Shown here piece after piece: positions 7,697-13,832 of a stretch of DNA of 14,890 nucleotides. The notes below the pieces were generated by a model. It worked only from the letters and a program-made list of their open reading frames with translations. It did not search any database and was not told where the DNA came from. The DNA is taken from contig JAISWM010000063.1 in the NCBI GenBank assembly GCA_031270785.1, positions 1 to 14,890 of the forward strand, read 5' to 3'. The DNA is from Oscillospiraceae bacterium. GTDB taxonomy: Bacteria; Bacillota; Clostridia; Oscillospirales; Acutalibacteraceae. Position 1 is the stretch's first letter, and each line of letters starts with the position of its first letter. The position numbers and the translations under genes are program-made.

Positions 7697-7786
7697 GGTA
7701 GTGGTTCAAATTAATTGATAATATCTTTTCCCCCCCGCCTATGGCGGGGGGAAAAGAAGGGATTTCAACTGTTTTGGGACACGACC
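7697..7786. repeat. Second family A element, 90 bp, inside the same family B
   Basis: Left end GGTAGTGGTTCAAATTAATT, right end TTTTGGGACACGACC, with a CCCCCCCGCC TAT GGCGGGGGG hairpin. The 8-bp duplication CAAAATCT is exact at 7689-7696 and 7787-7794. Confidence 0.9.
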
Positions 7787-7875
7787 CAAAATCTCCCGGG
7801 AAGTATTTTTATACGCCGTCGTCGATTTTGATTGCAATCTGTAAAATTTACGGACAGGTCTAATAAAAATAATCG

Positions 7876-7946
7876 GGTCATGTCTTAAAATAATTGAAAT
7901 TTTTTGTTTTTCCCGCGCCATGGGCTGGGGGGAAAAATATTATCAA
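7876..7946. repeat. Family A element, inverted, with damaged far end
   Basis: GGTCATGTCTTAAAATAATT starts the element, followed by a GC hairpin (CCCGCGCCATGGGCTGGGG) and AATATTATCAAC of the opposite arm. The expected GGTAGTGG-type terminus is missing and the sequence runs into AATAGCTATA, a family D-type end, so this is a chimera or a truncation. It lies about 50 bases before the ABC transporter genes. Confidence 0.55.
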
Positions 7947-7998
7947 CCAATAGCTATAAAAAACAATTATCCATATAAGTATAAGTGAGGTTTAGCGT

Positions 7999-8733
7999 AT
8001 GATAAAAATTTTAAATATATATAAAAATTTTAAAAAATGTCAAGCATTGAAAGACGTAAGTTTTGACGTTAATAATGGTGAAATTGTGGGGCTTCTTGGA
8101 GAAAACGGCGCGGGGAAATCCACTCTTTTAAGAATAATAAGTACGATGCTCAAACCTGATCAAGGGACGGTTTTGGTTAACGATTACGATCTTATTGCTC
8201 AGCCAAGAGATGTAAGAAAGAATATTGGCATACTTTTCGGAAGTGAAGTGGGGCTTTATGAAAGGCTGACAGCCAGAGAAAATCTGGAATATTTTGCCAA
8301 ACTAAACGGAATGGATAATGAAAAAAGTAAAAACAGGACAAATGAACTTATAAATCAGTTCGAGTTTAAGAATTATGCGGACAAACCCGCAGGAACATTT
8401 TCAAAAGGTATGAAACAAAAAGTGGCTATAGCAAGGTCCATAGTACATGATCCGTCAGTAATACTATTTGATGAACCGGATTCGGGGCTGGACTTTAAAG
8501 CCGCAAAGATAGTGTTTGATTTTTTGGAATTTTGTAAAAAAACAAATAAAAGCGTGATATTTTCAAGTCACTCCATGGACAATATAAAAACCTTTTCAGA
8601 CAGAATAGTAGTAATACACAAGGGAGTAATAATGGAATCTTTTATTATGCATGAATGCAGAAAAAAATATACTGACAAAGAAATTAATGATATGTTATTT
8701 AATCTTGTTTGCGGAGATGATGAAAATGATTAA
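7999..8733 (+). CDS. ABC transporter ATP-binding protein, NatA-like
   Basis: ATPase of an ABC-2 type exporter. The product has 244 residues, with Walker A GENGAGKST (34-42), a Q-loop region after the first beta sheet, signature FSKGMKQKVAIAR (the SKGMKQ form usual for NatA-type ATPases), Walker B VILFDEPDSGLD (Asp where Thr or Ser is common), and the H-loop His in SVIFSSHSM. It starts at ATG 7999 with GTGAGG upstream. Its stop overlaps the start of the permease by 8 bases, so the pair is one operon. Relatives export sodium, drugs or peptides. The substrate here is unknown, although two Nif11-like precursors lie immediately downstream. No C39 peptidase domain is present, so it cannot itself cleave a double-glycine leader. 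Confidence 0.92.
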   Translation: MIKILNIYKNFKKCQALKDVSFDVNNGEIVGLLGENGAGKSTLLRIISTMLKPDQGTVLVNDYDLIAQPRDVRKNIGILFGSEVGLYERLTARENLEYFAKLNGMDNEKSKNRTNELINQFEFKNYADKPAGTFSKGMKQKVAIARSIVHDPSVILFDEPDSGLDFKAAKIVFDFLEFCKKTNKSVIFSSHSMDNIKTFSDRIVVIHKGVIMESFIMHECRKKYTDKEINDMLFNLVCGDDEND

Positions 8734-9886
8734 ACAAATGGTGGTAGTACTTGTAAAGGAATTAAAGTGCATAATAAGGGACAAAAAAACATTTATTTTT
8801 GGTATTGTTTTGCCTTTTTTATGGGTGCCGGTAATGCTGCTTATAATAGATTTTTCTATGAAAAGCAGCCAAAGTCAAATTTCTGATAATGTTAATATAG
8901 GAATAAGCAGTAAAGACAATTCTTTTTATACATTCTGCAGCGCACAAAAAAATATTACGATAATCGATGTAAATGACCCAAAATCTAGCAAAATAGCTGC
9001 GTATGTAACGCTGGATGCGGACATTGACTCCAAGATACTCGGCGGCGAAGATTTTAATTTAAATGTAGATTATAATGACTCTTCTATCAATTCTATGATG
9101 TCCATACCAATAGTTAGTTACTATGAAGGAATTTACAGGTCGATAATAAATGATTATAGGAGCCGGTTTAAAAACAAGGAAGGACTTAATAAATTTGTGG
9201 CCATTGAAATTCCTTATACTCTAGATGAACAGGTGCCGAATATTAACACAAGTTCGCTGTACTTTAATATGTTAGTTCCGATGATGCTGATACTTTATTG
9301 CTGTATAGGGTCCGCCAGTACGGCAAACGATTTAAGCGCGGGAGAAAAAGAAAGAGGCACTCTTGAATCTTTATTATCTACCGGAGCCGACCGCACGGGC
9401 ATAATAATCGGAAAATTGCTGGCTACAACGGCTATGGGCGCAACAAGCGGTTTGTGTACGGTTTTGGGTTTGTGTGGGTATTTATTGATTTCGTCCGGCA
9501 GCCAAAAAATCCATTTATCCGTTTTAGAGATGGTTTCGCTTTTAGTTATAATTTTATTTACATCAATGTTTTTTGCGTCTGTAAACCTTGCTGTCGGGGT
9601 TTATTCCAGGTCATATAAGGAAGCTCAAACTTATTTGACCCCGATGTCAATAATTTGTTTGATACCGGCATATTTTACCTATACTCTTGATGCATCCGGT
9701 ATAGGGATAGGTTACCTTTGCGTACCGGTTTTAAATATAATCTGCATAATAAAAGAAATTTTCGCAAATGCCGTAAATATATATCATGTATCAATAGTGG
9801 TGTTTTGGCTAATATTATACGTATTATCGGCATTTTATATTACAAATAACATGTTTAAAAAAGAAAGCGTTGTGTTTAGAATATAA
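8726..9886 (+). CDS. ABC-2 type transporter permease, NatB-like
   Basis: Membrane partner of the preceding ATPase. From ATG 8726 (MIKQMVVVLVKEL, GGAG at 8713-8716) the product has 386 residues. The first membrane helix (IFGIVLPFLWVPVMLLIIDF, about 24-43) is followed by a large extracytoplasmic domain to about 175. Then come five or six helices, with the hallmark cytoplasmic segment GEKERGTLESLLSTGADRTG between the second and third. This arrangement is that of NatB/YhaP-type permeases. An open frame starts earlier, at 8651, but that part overlaps the ATPase gene and lacks a ribosome site. It is translationally coupled to the ATPase. No terminator is obvious before the promoter at 9913. Confidence 0.9.
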   Translation: MIKQMVVVLVKELKCIIRDKKTFIFGIVLPFLWVPVMLLIIDFSMKSSQSQISDNVNIGISSKDNSFYTFCSAQKNITIIDVNDPKSSKIAAYVTLDADIDSKILGGEDFNLNVDYNDSSINSMMSIPIVSYYEGIYRSIINDYRSRFKNKEGLNKFVAIEIPYTLDEQVPNINTSSLYFNMLVPMMLILYCCIGSASTANDLSAGEKERGTLESLLSTGADRTGIIIGKLLATTAMGATSGLCTVLGLCGYLLISSGSQKIHLSVLEMVSLLVIILFTSMFFASVNLAVGVYSRSYKEAQTYLTPMSIICLIPAYFTYTLDASGIGIGYLCVPVLNIICIIKEIFANAVNIYHVSIVVFWLILYVLSAFYITNNMFKKESVVFRI

Positions 9887-9912
9887 AAAGAATAATATTT
9901 TTTATAGAATTG

Positions 9913-9940
9913 TTGACTTTTATCATACAAGAGTTATAAT
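9913..9940 (+). promoter_or_regulatory. Promoter of the first Nif11-like gene
   Basis: TTGACT at 9913-9918 and TATAAT at 9935-9940, with a 16-base spacer, predict a transcript start near 9947. That base is the first of the target duplication of the nested family A insertion. Without the insertion the untranslated leader would be about 27 bases. Confidence 0.65.
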
Positions 9941-10003
9941 GTAGTAGAAAACTTGGTTGTGGCCCAAATTAATTAATAATATTTTTCACCCTGCCGGAAC
10001 GCA

Positions 10004-10238
10004 GGTAGTGGTTCAAATTGATTAGACCTGTCCGTAAATTTTACAGATTGCAATCAAAATCGACGACGGCGTATGAAGATACTCCAAGGAGATTTTGATG
10101 CAAAGCCATTTTTTAAATGATGCATTTTTCGATAGTTTGCGCTCTGTGAGATTTACGGACAGGTCTATTGATAATATCTTTCCCCTCCGCCATAGTTGGG
10201 GGTGAAAGAAAAAATTTCAACTGTTTTGAGACGCAACC
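10004..10238. repeat. Family A element (inner), itself interrupted by family B
   Basis: Left end GGTAGTGGTTCAAATTGATT, right end TTTTGAGACGCAACC. The duplication is GGAACGCA (9996-10003) against GGAACGCG (10239-10246), 7 of 8. After removing the 143-bp family B and its 3-bp duplication, 89 bp remain. Confidence 0.85.
10024..10166. repeat. Family B MITE-like element, 143 bp, intact
   Basis: The ends are AGACCTGTCCGTAAAT and ATTTACGGACAGGTCT, with ATT on both sides (10021-10023, 10167-10169). Removing it with one ATT restores the family A left arm at its normal length. It is in the opposite orientation to the copy at 7524-7861. No long reading frame is present. Confidence 0.85.
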
Positions 10239-10313
10239 GGAACGCGGGGGTAAAAGAATTGGTTTCAATTATTTTGAGACATGACCGAAAATTTAAATAA
10301 GGAAGTGCTAAAT

Positions 10314-10703
10314 ATGAGAAAAGAAATCGAAAAATTGTTAGAGGACAAAGATTTTGCAGAAAAGTTATTAAAACTGGAAGAACAGTCAGAGGTAAAAGAA
10401 CTTTTTGCGACAGAAGGCGGTTTAAAAGACGTAACAGATGACGAAGTGGAAGAATTAGGCCAAAAGCTAGGGGAATTAATGCAACGTGTTGCTTCTTTGC
10501 CGGAAGATGAGTTAAAAGACGTAGGCGGAGGAACAGTTGGTGGTTTTATAAAGGAACATGGAAAAAGATTAGCAATGGGAGCAGCGGCTCTTGCGGCGCT
10601 TGCAGCAGCCGGTTTTGGGACTTATAAAGTTGGCAAAAGTAAGCACTGGTGGGGCGACGATGACGGTGACCAAGGCCAATCACAAGTGTATACTATAACT
10701 TAA
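10314..10703 (+). CDS. Nif11-like leader peptide precursor 1
   Basis: Probable ribosomally made peptide precursor. Start ATG 10314 (MRKEIEKLLE) with GGAAG at 10301-10305; the longer frame from 10281 begins inside the family A end and is rejected. The product has 129 residues. Residues 1-73 are an acidic helical leader (LLEDKDFAEKLLKL, VTDDEVEELGQKLGEL, SLPEDELKDVGGG) resembling the Nif11/TIGR03798-type leaders that end in a double glycine. The 56-residue core has no cysteine and holds a glycine/alanine-rich membrane-like helix (LAMGAAALAALAAAGFG) followed by KHWWG and an acidic tail. That suggests a membrane-active or membrane-anchored peptide rather than a lanthipeptide. Its promoter at 9913 is separated from it by the nested insertion. 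No modification enzyme is nearby. Confidence 0.75.
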   Translation: MRKEIEKLLEDKDFAEKLLKLEEQSEVKELFATEGGLKDVTDDEVEELGQKLGELMQRVASLPEDELKDVGGGTVGGFIKEHGKRLAMGAAALAALAAAGFGTYKVGKSKHWWGDDDGDQGQSQVYTIT

Positions 10704-10889
10704 AATAGAAATTGAAACAAAAATAAATTTGTTTTTGTATGCGTTCTCCTTGCCGCCGGCGGGGAGAGCGCTGTATAGGAGTGAAAACGTTTTTCAATTG
10801 TGCTGCAGTAAAAACCTTTTAAAATAGTGACAGTTTTGTTTTTTCCCCCGCCGAATGGATTATGTCTTAAAATAAAGGAAGTGCTAAAT

Positions 10890-11291
10890 ATGAGAAAAGA
10901 AATAGAAAAATTGTTAGAGGACAAAGATTTTGCAGAAAAGTTATTAAAACTGGAAGAACAGTCAGAGGTAAAAGAACTTTTTGCGACAGAAGGCGGTTTA
11001 AAAGGCATAACAGATGACGAAGTGGAAGAATTAGGCCAAAGTTTAGGGGAGTTAATGCAGCGTGTTGCTTCTTTGCCGGAAGATAAGTTAGAAAACATAG
11101 GCGGAGGAACACTTGGTGATTTTATAAAGGAATATGGAAAAAAATTAGCAATAGGAGCAGCGGCTCTTGCGGCGCTTGCAGCAGCTGGTGTGGGGGTTTA
11201 TAAAAACAGTGACAAAGTTAAAAGCTGGTTTAGTGGGTCTGGAAATGATTCAATTATAGTCCAACTCGAGGAGACGCTACTGCATGGGTAA
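10890..11291 (+). CDS. Nif11-like leader peptide precursor 2
   Basis: Paralogue of the gene at 10314, produced by tandem duplication. Start ATG 10890 with AAGGAAG before it; the upstream frame from 10827 runs through repeat sequence and is rejected. The product has 133 residues. The 73-residue leader differs from copy 1 at 7 positions and ends ENIGGG. The 60-residue core keeps FIKEYGKKLAIGAAALAALA, then diverges completely after about residue 103: YKNSDKVKSWFSGSG and a tail with VQLEETLLHG replace the WWG/acidic tail of copy 1. It has no cysteines. No separate promoter was found, so it may be read from copy 1. The family A end is cut off directly before its ribosome site. Confidence 0.75.
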   Translation: MRKEIEKLLEDKDFAEKLLKLEEQSEVKELFATEGGLKGITDDEVEELGQSLGELMQRVASLPEDKLENIGGGTLGDFIKEYGKKLAIGAAALAALAAAGVGVYKNSDKVKSWFSGSGNDSIIVQLEETLLHG

Positions 11292-11297
11292 TCTTTT

Positions 11298-11400
11298 ATA
11301 GCTGTTTCTTTTGAAAAAATAAACTTGTTTTTGTATTCGCTCTCCTTGCCGCCGGTTGGGAGAGCGTTGTTAAGAATGAGAACGTTTTTCAATTGTGCTG
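11298..11400. repeat. Family D-like hairpin unit after Nif11 gene 2
   Basis: It starts TATAGCTGTTTCTTTTGAAA like family D, then carries CGCTCTCC...GGGAGAGCG as a hairpin, then GAGAACGTTTTTCAATTGTG. A matching unit with a damaged start lies after gene 1 (about 10704-10802). The hairpins are candidate transcript ends, but no T-run follows. Confidence 0.5.
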
Positions 11401-11570
11401 CAGTAAAAACCTTTTAAAATAGTGACAGTTTTGTTTTCCCCCCGCCGAAGGGATTATATCTCAAAATAGTTGGAATTCCTTCTTTTCCCCCATGGACGGT
11501 GGAGAAAGATATTATCAACTGATTTGGGCCATAACCCGCCGAATGCGGGGGAAAAAACAAAATAGCTATA
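11399..11570. repeat. Family C-like element split by a family A element
   Basis: The left arm GCAGTAAAAACCTTTTAAAA with AGTGACAGTTTTG and CCCCCCGCCGAA precedes the family A copy at 11451-11536. The right arm after it reads TGCGGGGGAAAAAACAAAAT then AGCTATA. Joining the two arms rebuilds a CCCCCCGCC/GCGGGGG hairpin, so family A landed at the apex of this hairpin. The right terminus is AGCTATA (family D-like) instead of the usual family C end. Confidence 0.5.
11451..11536. repeat. Family A element, 86 bp, inverted, in a hairpin loop
   Basis: It begins GGATTATATCTCAAAATAGT and ends GATTTGGGCCATAACC. Flanks CGCCGAAG (11443-11450) and CGCCGAAT (11537-11544) match at 7 of 8, as expected for an 8-bp target duplication. 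Confidence 0.75.
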
Positions 11571-11605
11571 TAAAAACTATCGCCCCGCCATCAGGCGGGG
11601 CGATA
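11568..11605 (-). terminator. Terminator of the minus-strand peptide gene
   Basis: A perfect 12-bp stem TATCGCCCCGCC with loop ATCA occupies 11578-11605. Read on the minus strand it is followed by AGTTTTTATATAGC, a short T-run. It lies 54 bases beyond the stop of the gene at 11660-11899, which points toward it. Confidence 0.6.
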
Positions 11606-11659
11606 ACTGCCAAAATTCAGGCTTTTTTCCAGAGCAGCGGGTGTACTTTTCCGGATTTT

Positions 11660-11899
11660 CTAATGTTTATCATAATCTTGAATGACTACATTTATGGCAG
11701 ATATTTTTTCTTCTGAATCTAGCTTACTTCTCCTCAATATAAGTGATTTTAGTATGTCATTGTCATTAAATCCCCGTTTTTTCAACTGTGCTGCCAGTTC
11801 GTAATACTCGTTAATCATGTCTCTTGTCGGATTATATATTATTTTTCCGCCAGACACTGAATCTAATTTACCCTCTTTTACTTTATCATCTTTTGTCAT
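11660..11899 (-). CDS. Small peptide with a double-glycine motif, unknown function
   Basis: A 79-residue product beginning MTKDDKVKEGKLDSVSGGKI. The KLDSVSGG segment near the N-terminus (residues 11-18) resembles the leader end of double-glycine processed peptides, but the leader would be unusually short. The remainder (NPTRDMINEYYELAAQLKKR and onward) is predicted helical, highly charged and cysteine-free. The gene is well supported: AAAAGGAG at 11908-11915, a promoter at 11923-11950 and a terminator at 11568-11605 form a complete single-gene unit. I do not recognise a family. It may be a secreted peptide, a toxin/antitoxin-like small protein, or an unrelated cytoplasmic protein in which SGG is chance. 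Confidence 0.6.
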   Translation of the reverse strand: MTKDDKVKEGKLDSVSGGKIIYNPTRDMINEYYELAAQLKKRGFNDNDILKSLILRRSKLDSEEKISAINVVIQDYDKH

Positions 11900-11922
11900 A
11901 ATATCATCTCCTTTTATTTGTT

Positions 11923-11950
11923 ATTATACATATATACGTATGTATTTCAA
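11923..11950 (-). promoter_or_regulatory. Promoter of the 79-residue peptide gene
   Basis: On the minus strand, TTGAAA (11945-11950) and TATAAT (11923-11928) are separated by 16 bases. The spacer carries a near-palindrome ACATACGTATATATGT, a possible operator. Confidence 0.6.
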
Positions 11951-12001
11951 CGTGTTTTTTGTTAATTAACTATAAAATTATCGCCATAACTTTGGAGTTT
12001 T

Positions 12002-12110
12002 GGTTGTAATTCAAAATAGTTGAAACTTCTTCTTTCTCCCCTGCCACCGGAGGGGGGAAAAAGCAAAAACATCACTGTTTTAAAAAGTTTTTGCTATAAA
12101 ATATAATGTT
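12002..12110. repeat. Chimeric element: family A left half, family C right half
   Basis: It begins GGTTGTAATTCAAAATAGTT then GAAACTTCTTCTTTCTCCCC, which is a family A arm. After the hairpin apex it continues GGGGGGAAAAAGCAAAAACA then TCACTGTTTTAAAAAG and TTTTTGCTATAAAA, which is a family C arm. The switch is at the GC hairpin both families share. Confidence 0.6.
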
Positions 12111-12224
12111 CTATGAACGGCATAAATAATTTTGAAAAATTAATCTTATTATATATACATTGAACTAATAAATTAAATTTGTTTATATTTAGCACACTGA
12201 ATTTACCACAAAAACAAACAAATA

Positions 12225-12326
12225 TTATGCCAATATGCTAAACCCTGCTATATTCTTGATGTTTTTTATATTCTGCAGTCCCGCCGCGCCAATCAGCCTT
12301 TTCGCTGCCTTGGCATTAAAGCTCAA
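12225..12326 (-). pseudogene. Unidentified coding-like remnant
   Basis: On the minus strand this stretch reads LSFNAKAAKRLIGAAGLQ, then NIKNIKNIAGFSILA and stop. Codon use is more GC-rich than the AT-rich flanks, and the residue pattern looks like real protein. It is immediately preceded by an in-frame stop and has no ribosome site, so at most it is the 3' end of a lost gene. The family is not recognised. Confidence 0.3.
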
Positions 12327-12508
12327 TTTATACTAATTTTAGTTATAAAAACCCGTTACTTTCCCGGCCAGTCGGCGTGGAAAGCAATTCAAACACATAT
12401 CAGATTTTAATTTAGGAATAGTATTAAAAGTTGTTTTAACAATATGCAAATTAGGTCTTGCAAAAATTAATTTATTGTATATAATAAATAATACGTTCGT
12501 AAATCTTT

Positions 12509-12605
12509 TATAGCAAAAACCATTTAGAAGTGATATTATTTACGTTTTTTTCCCGCCGAAGGTGGAAAAAACAAAAATGTCACTGTTTTAAAAGGTTTTA
12601 CTATA
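12509..12605. repeat. Family C palindromic element, 97 bp
   Basis: TATAGCAAAAACCATTTAGA at the left and TTTAAAAGGTTTTACTATA at the right. The inner arms TTACGTTTTTTTCCCGCC and GGTGGAAAAAACAAAAATG pair around CGAA. It ends 40 bases before the CdaR-like gene, and the TATAAT at 12612-12617 just beyond it may use sequence of the element end as its -35. Confidence 0.7.
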
Positions 12606-12644
12606 CAAGCATATAATGATATTTTTGAAACGAGGTATTTACTT

Positions 12645-13730
12645 ATGTTAGGCAAATTTTTTCAGAGTATAGTTAATCAGATAGGCAGCTCTCTTGACAA
12701 AACTTTTGGTGTAATCGATGAATCGTTGACCGTCATTGCTTGCAATAGAAACGATAAAATCGGGGAAACAGCTAAAAGTTTTAATCACAACAGTTTACTC
12801 AATTCCAACGTGTATATCACAGATGAGCATACGTATAAGTCTTTCGGGACTCACATCTACCCTGGATATGTGGTTTTTGTATCGGGAAATGATAACATTT
12901 CCAAAGATTATGCAAACCTTATTTCCGTAACAATGGAAAATGCTCTGAAGTATCACAATGAGAGATATGACAAATCAAACTTTATTAAAAATATTCTCCT
13001 TGATAACGTGCTTTCCGGGGACATATATATTAAGTCAAGAAAATTAAAATTCAATTTAGACGTAAACAGAGTATGCATGATAATAAAAACAACTTCTAAA
13101 TCCGATACTTCTGCTTGCGAAGTGGTCAAGGGGTTGTTCCCGGACAAAAATAAAGATTTCGTAATTAATATTAATGAAAATAATATTGTTCTTGTAAAAG
13201 AAATCCCTAAAGAAACCGACACAAGCGATTTTGAAAAATTGGCTATTTCTATATCGGATACCCTCTCCGGAGAATACTCCATAAATAGCGTCATTGGAAT
13301 CGGTACGCCTGTAAACGGCATAAAAGATCTTGCCAGGTCATTTAAAGAGTCACAGGTTGCCGTAGAAGTCGGCAAAGTGTTTGATACCAACAAAAACATA
13401 ATAAGCTATGCGAATTTGGGTATTGCAAGGCTTGTATATCAGCTCCCGACAACTCTTTGCGAAGCTTTCTTGAAAGAAATATTTAAACGCGGTTCCATAG
13501 AATCTATGGACCAAGAAACTTTATTTACTATTCAAAAGTTTTTTGAAAATAGTTTAAATATCTCTGAGACTTCCAGAAAACTTTTTGTCCATAGAAATAC
13601 TCTTGTTTACCGGCTTGAAAAAATTAAAAAGATTACCGGCCTTGACCTTAGAGAGTTTGAAGACGCTATCGTATTTAAAATAGCTTTAATGGTTAAAAAG
13701 TATTTGGTATCCAATCCTACTAAATATTAA
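12645..13730 (+). CDS. CdaR/PucR-family transcriptional regulator
   Basis: Probable DNA-binding regulator of 361 residues. The clear part is the C-terminal helix-turn-helix of the PucR/CdaR type: FFENSLNISETSRKLFVHRN followed by TLVYRLEKIKKITGLDLREF (about 300-345), with the hallmark HRNTLVYRL. The middle (about 110-290) fits the GGDEF-like spacer domain of this family (GIGTPVNGIKDLARSFKESQ, VEVGKVF). The N-terminus (FFQSIVNQIGSSLDKTFGV) may be a sensor domain, but no ligand is evident. Start ATG 12645 is preceded by GAGGT. It stands alone with repeat blocks on both sides, so its targets cannot be read from context. Members elsewhere control sugar-acid or purine use. Intact, with no frameshift. 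Confidence 0.88.
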   Translation: MLGKFFQSIVNQIGSSLDKTFGVIDESLTVIACNRNDKIGETAKSFNHNSLLNSNVYITDEHTYKSFGTHIYPGYVVFVSGNDNISKDYANLISVTMENALKYHNERYDKSNFIKNILLDNVLSGDIYIKSRKLKFNLDVNRVCMIIKTTSKSDTSACEVVKGLFPDKNKDFVININENNIVLVKEIPKETDTSDFEKLAISISDTLSGEYSINSVIGIGTPVNGIKDLARSFKESQVAVEVGKVFDTNKNIISYANLGIARLVYQLPTTLCEAFLKEIFKRGSIESMDQETLFTIQKFFENSLNISETSRKLFVHRNTLVYRLEKIKKITGLDLREFEDAIVFKIALMVKKYLVSNPTKY

Positions 13731-13750
13731 TTTTGTACCGCTAAAGTAAG

Positions 13751-13832
13751 GGTCGTGGCGCAAAATAGTTAAAACTACAACTTTCCCCCCGCCATAGGCG
13801 GGGGGGAGATACAATTAATTTAGACCACTACC
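13751..13832. repeat. Family A element, 82 bp, short form
   Basis: GGTCGTGGCGCAAAATAGTT at the left, ATTAATTTAGACCACTACC at the right, with a CCCCCCGCC ATA GGCGGGGGG hairpin. Flanks AAAGTAAG and GCAAAAAC do not match, so no duplication is visible. The right end abuts a family C copy exactly at its first base after the expected TATA. Confidence 0.65.

Larger units (their letters stand above)
7524..7861. repeat. Family B MITE-like element interrupted by two family A copies
   Basis: The ends AGACCTGTCCGTAAAT and (inverted) AGACCTGTCCGTAAAT are flanked by AAT on both sides (7521-7523, 7862-7864), a 3-bp duplication. Removing family A copies at 7542-7629 and 7697-7786, with one duplication each, leaves 144 bp that aligns along its length with the reverse complement of the copy at 10024-10166. 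From memory, 3-bp ANT duplications fit the ISL2 group of the IS5 family, but I could not compare ends. The interior has no transposase that I can recognise. Confidence 0.85.
9955..10286. repeat. Family A element (outer), interrupted by a second A carrying family B
   Basis: Left end GGTTGTGGCCCAAATTAATT, right end TTTTGAGACATGACC. Flanks GAAAACTT (9947-9954) and GAAAATTT (10287-10294) match at 7 of 8. Removing the inner element (10004-10238) and one 8-bp duplication leaves exactly 89 bp, the normal family A length. The inner insertion falls in the loop of the outer hairpin. Confidence 0.85.
10296..11460. repeat. Tandem duplication of a Nif11 gene plus its downstream repeats
   Basis: Two units of about 575-595 bp. 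The starts ATG 10314 and ATG 10890 are 576 bases apart, and the downstream marker GTTTTTGTAT recurs 596 bases apart (10731, 11327). Each unit has a ribosome site GGAAGTGCTAAAT, a Nif11 gene, a family D-like hairpin (CTCTCC...GGAGAG), GAACGTTTTTCAATTGTGCT or its close form, a family C left arm from about GCAGTAAAAACC, and a family A end. The units diverge mainly in the 3' half of the gene. Confidence 0.7.
11951..12644. other. Long gap before the CdaR-like gene: elements and one coding-like scrap
   Basis: Contains an A/C chimeric element (12002-12110), a coding-like minus-strand remnant (12225-12326), a lone hairpin near 12360-12385 (TTTCCCGGCCAGTCGGCGTGG) and a family C copy (12509-12605). The remainder is AT-rich with no supported gene. 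Confidence 0.5.

Noticed and set aside
7516..7701. Small plus-strand frame after yqeK
   Set aside because: It is translated family B and family A repeat sequence.
7542..7786. CRISPR array suggested by repeats at regular distance
   Set aside because: The units are palindromic transposable elements with target duplications, and the intervening DNA is the split family B sequence, not spacers.
10281..10313. Longer start for Nif11-like gene 1
   Set aside because: ATG 10281 is the final bases of the family A element (ATGACC); ATG 10314 has the ribosome site shared with gene 2.
12489..12507. Third family B end (GTTCGTAAATCT)
   Set aside because: Only a short imperfect match to GTCCGTAAATCT and no partner end nearby; probably chance in AT-rich DNA.
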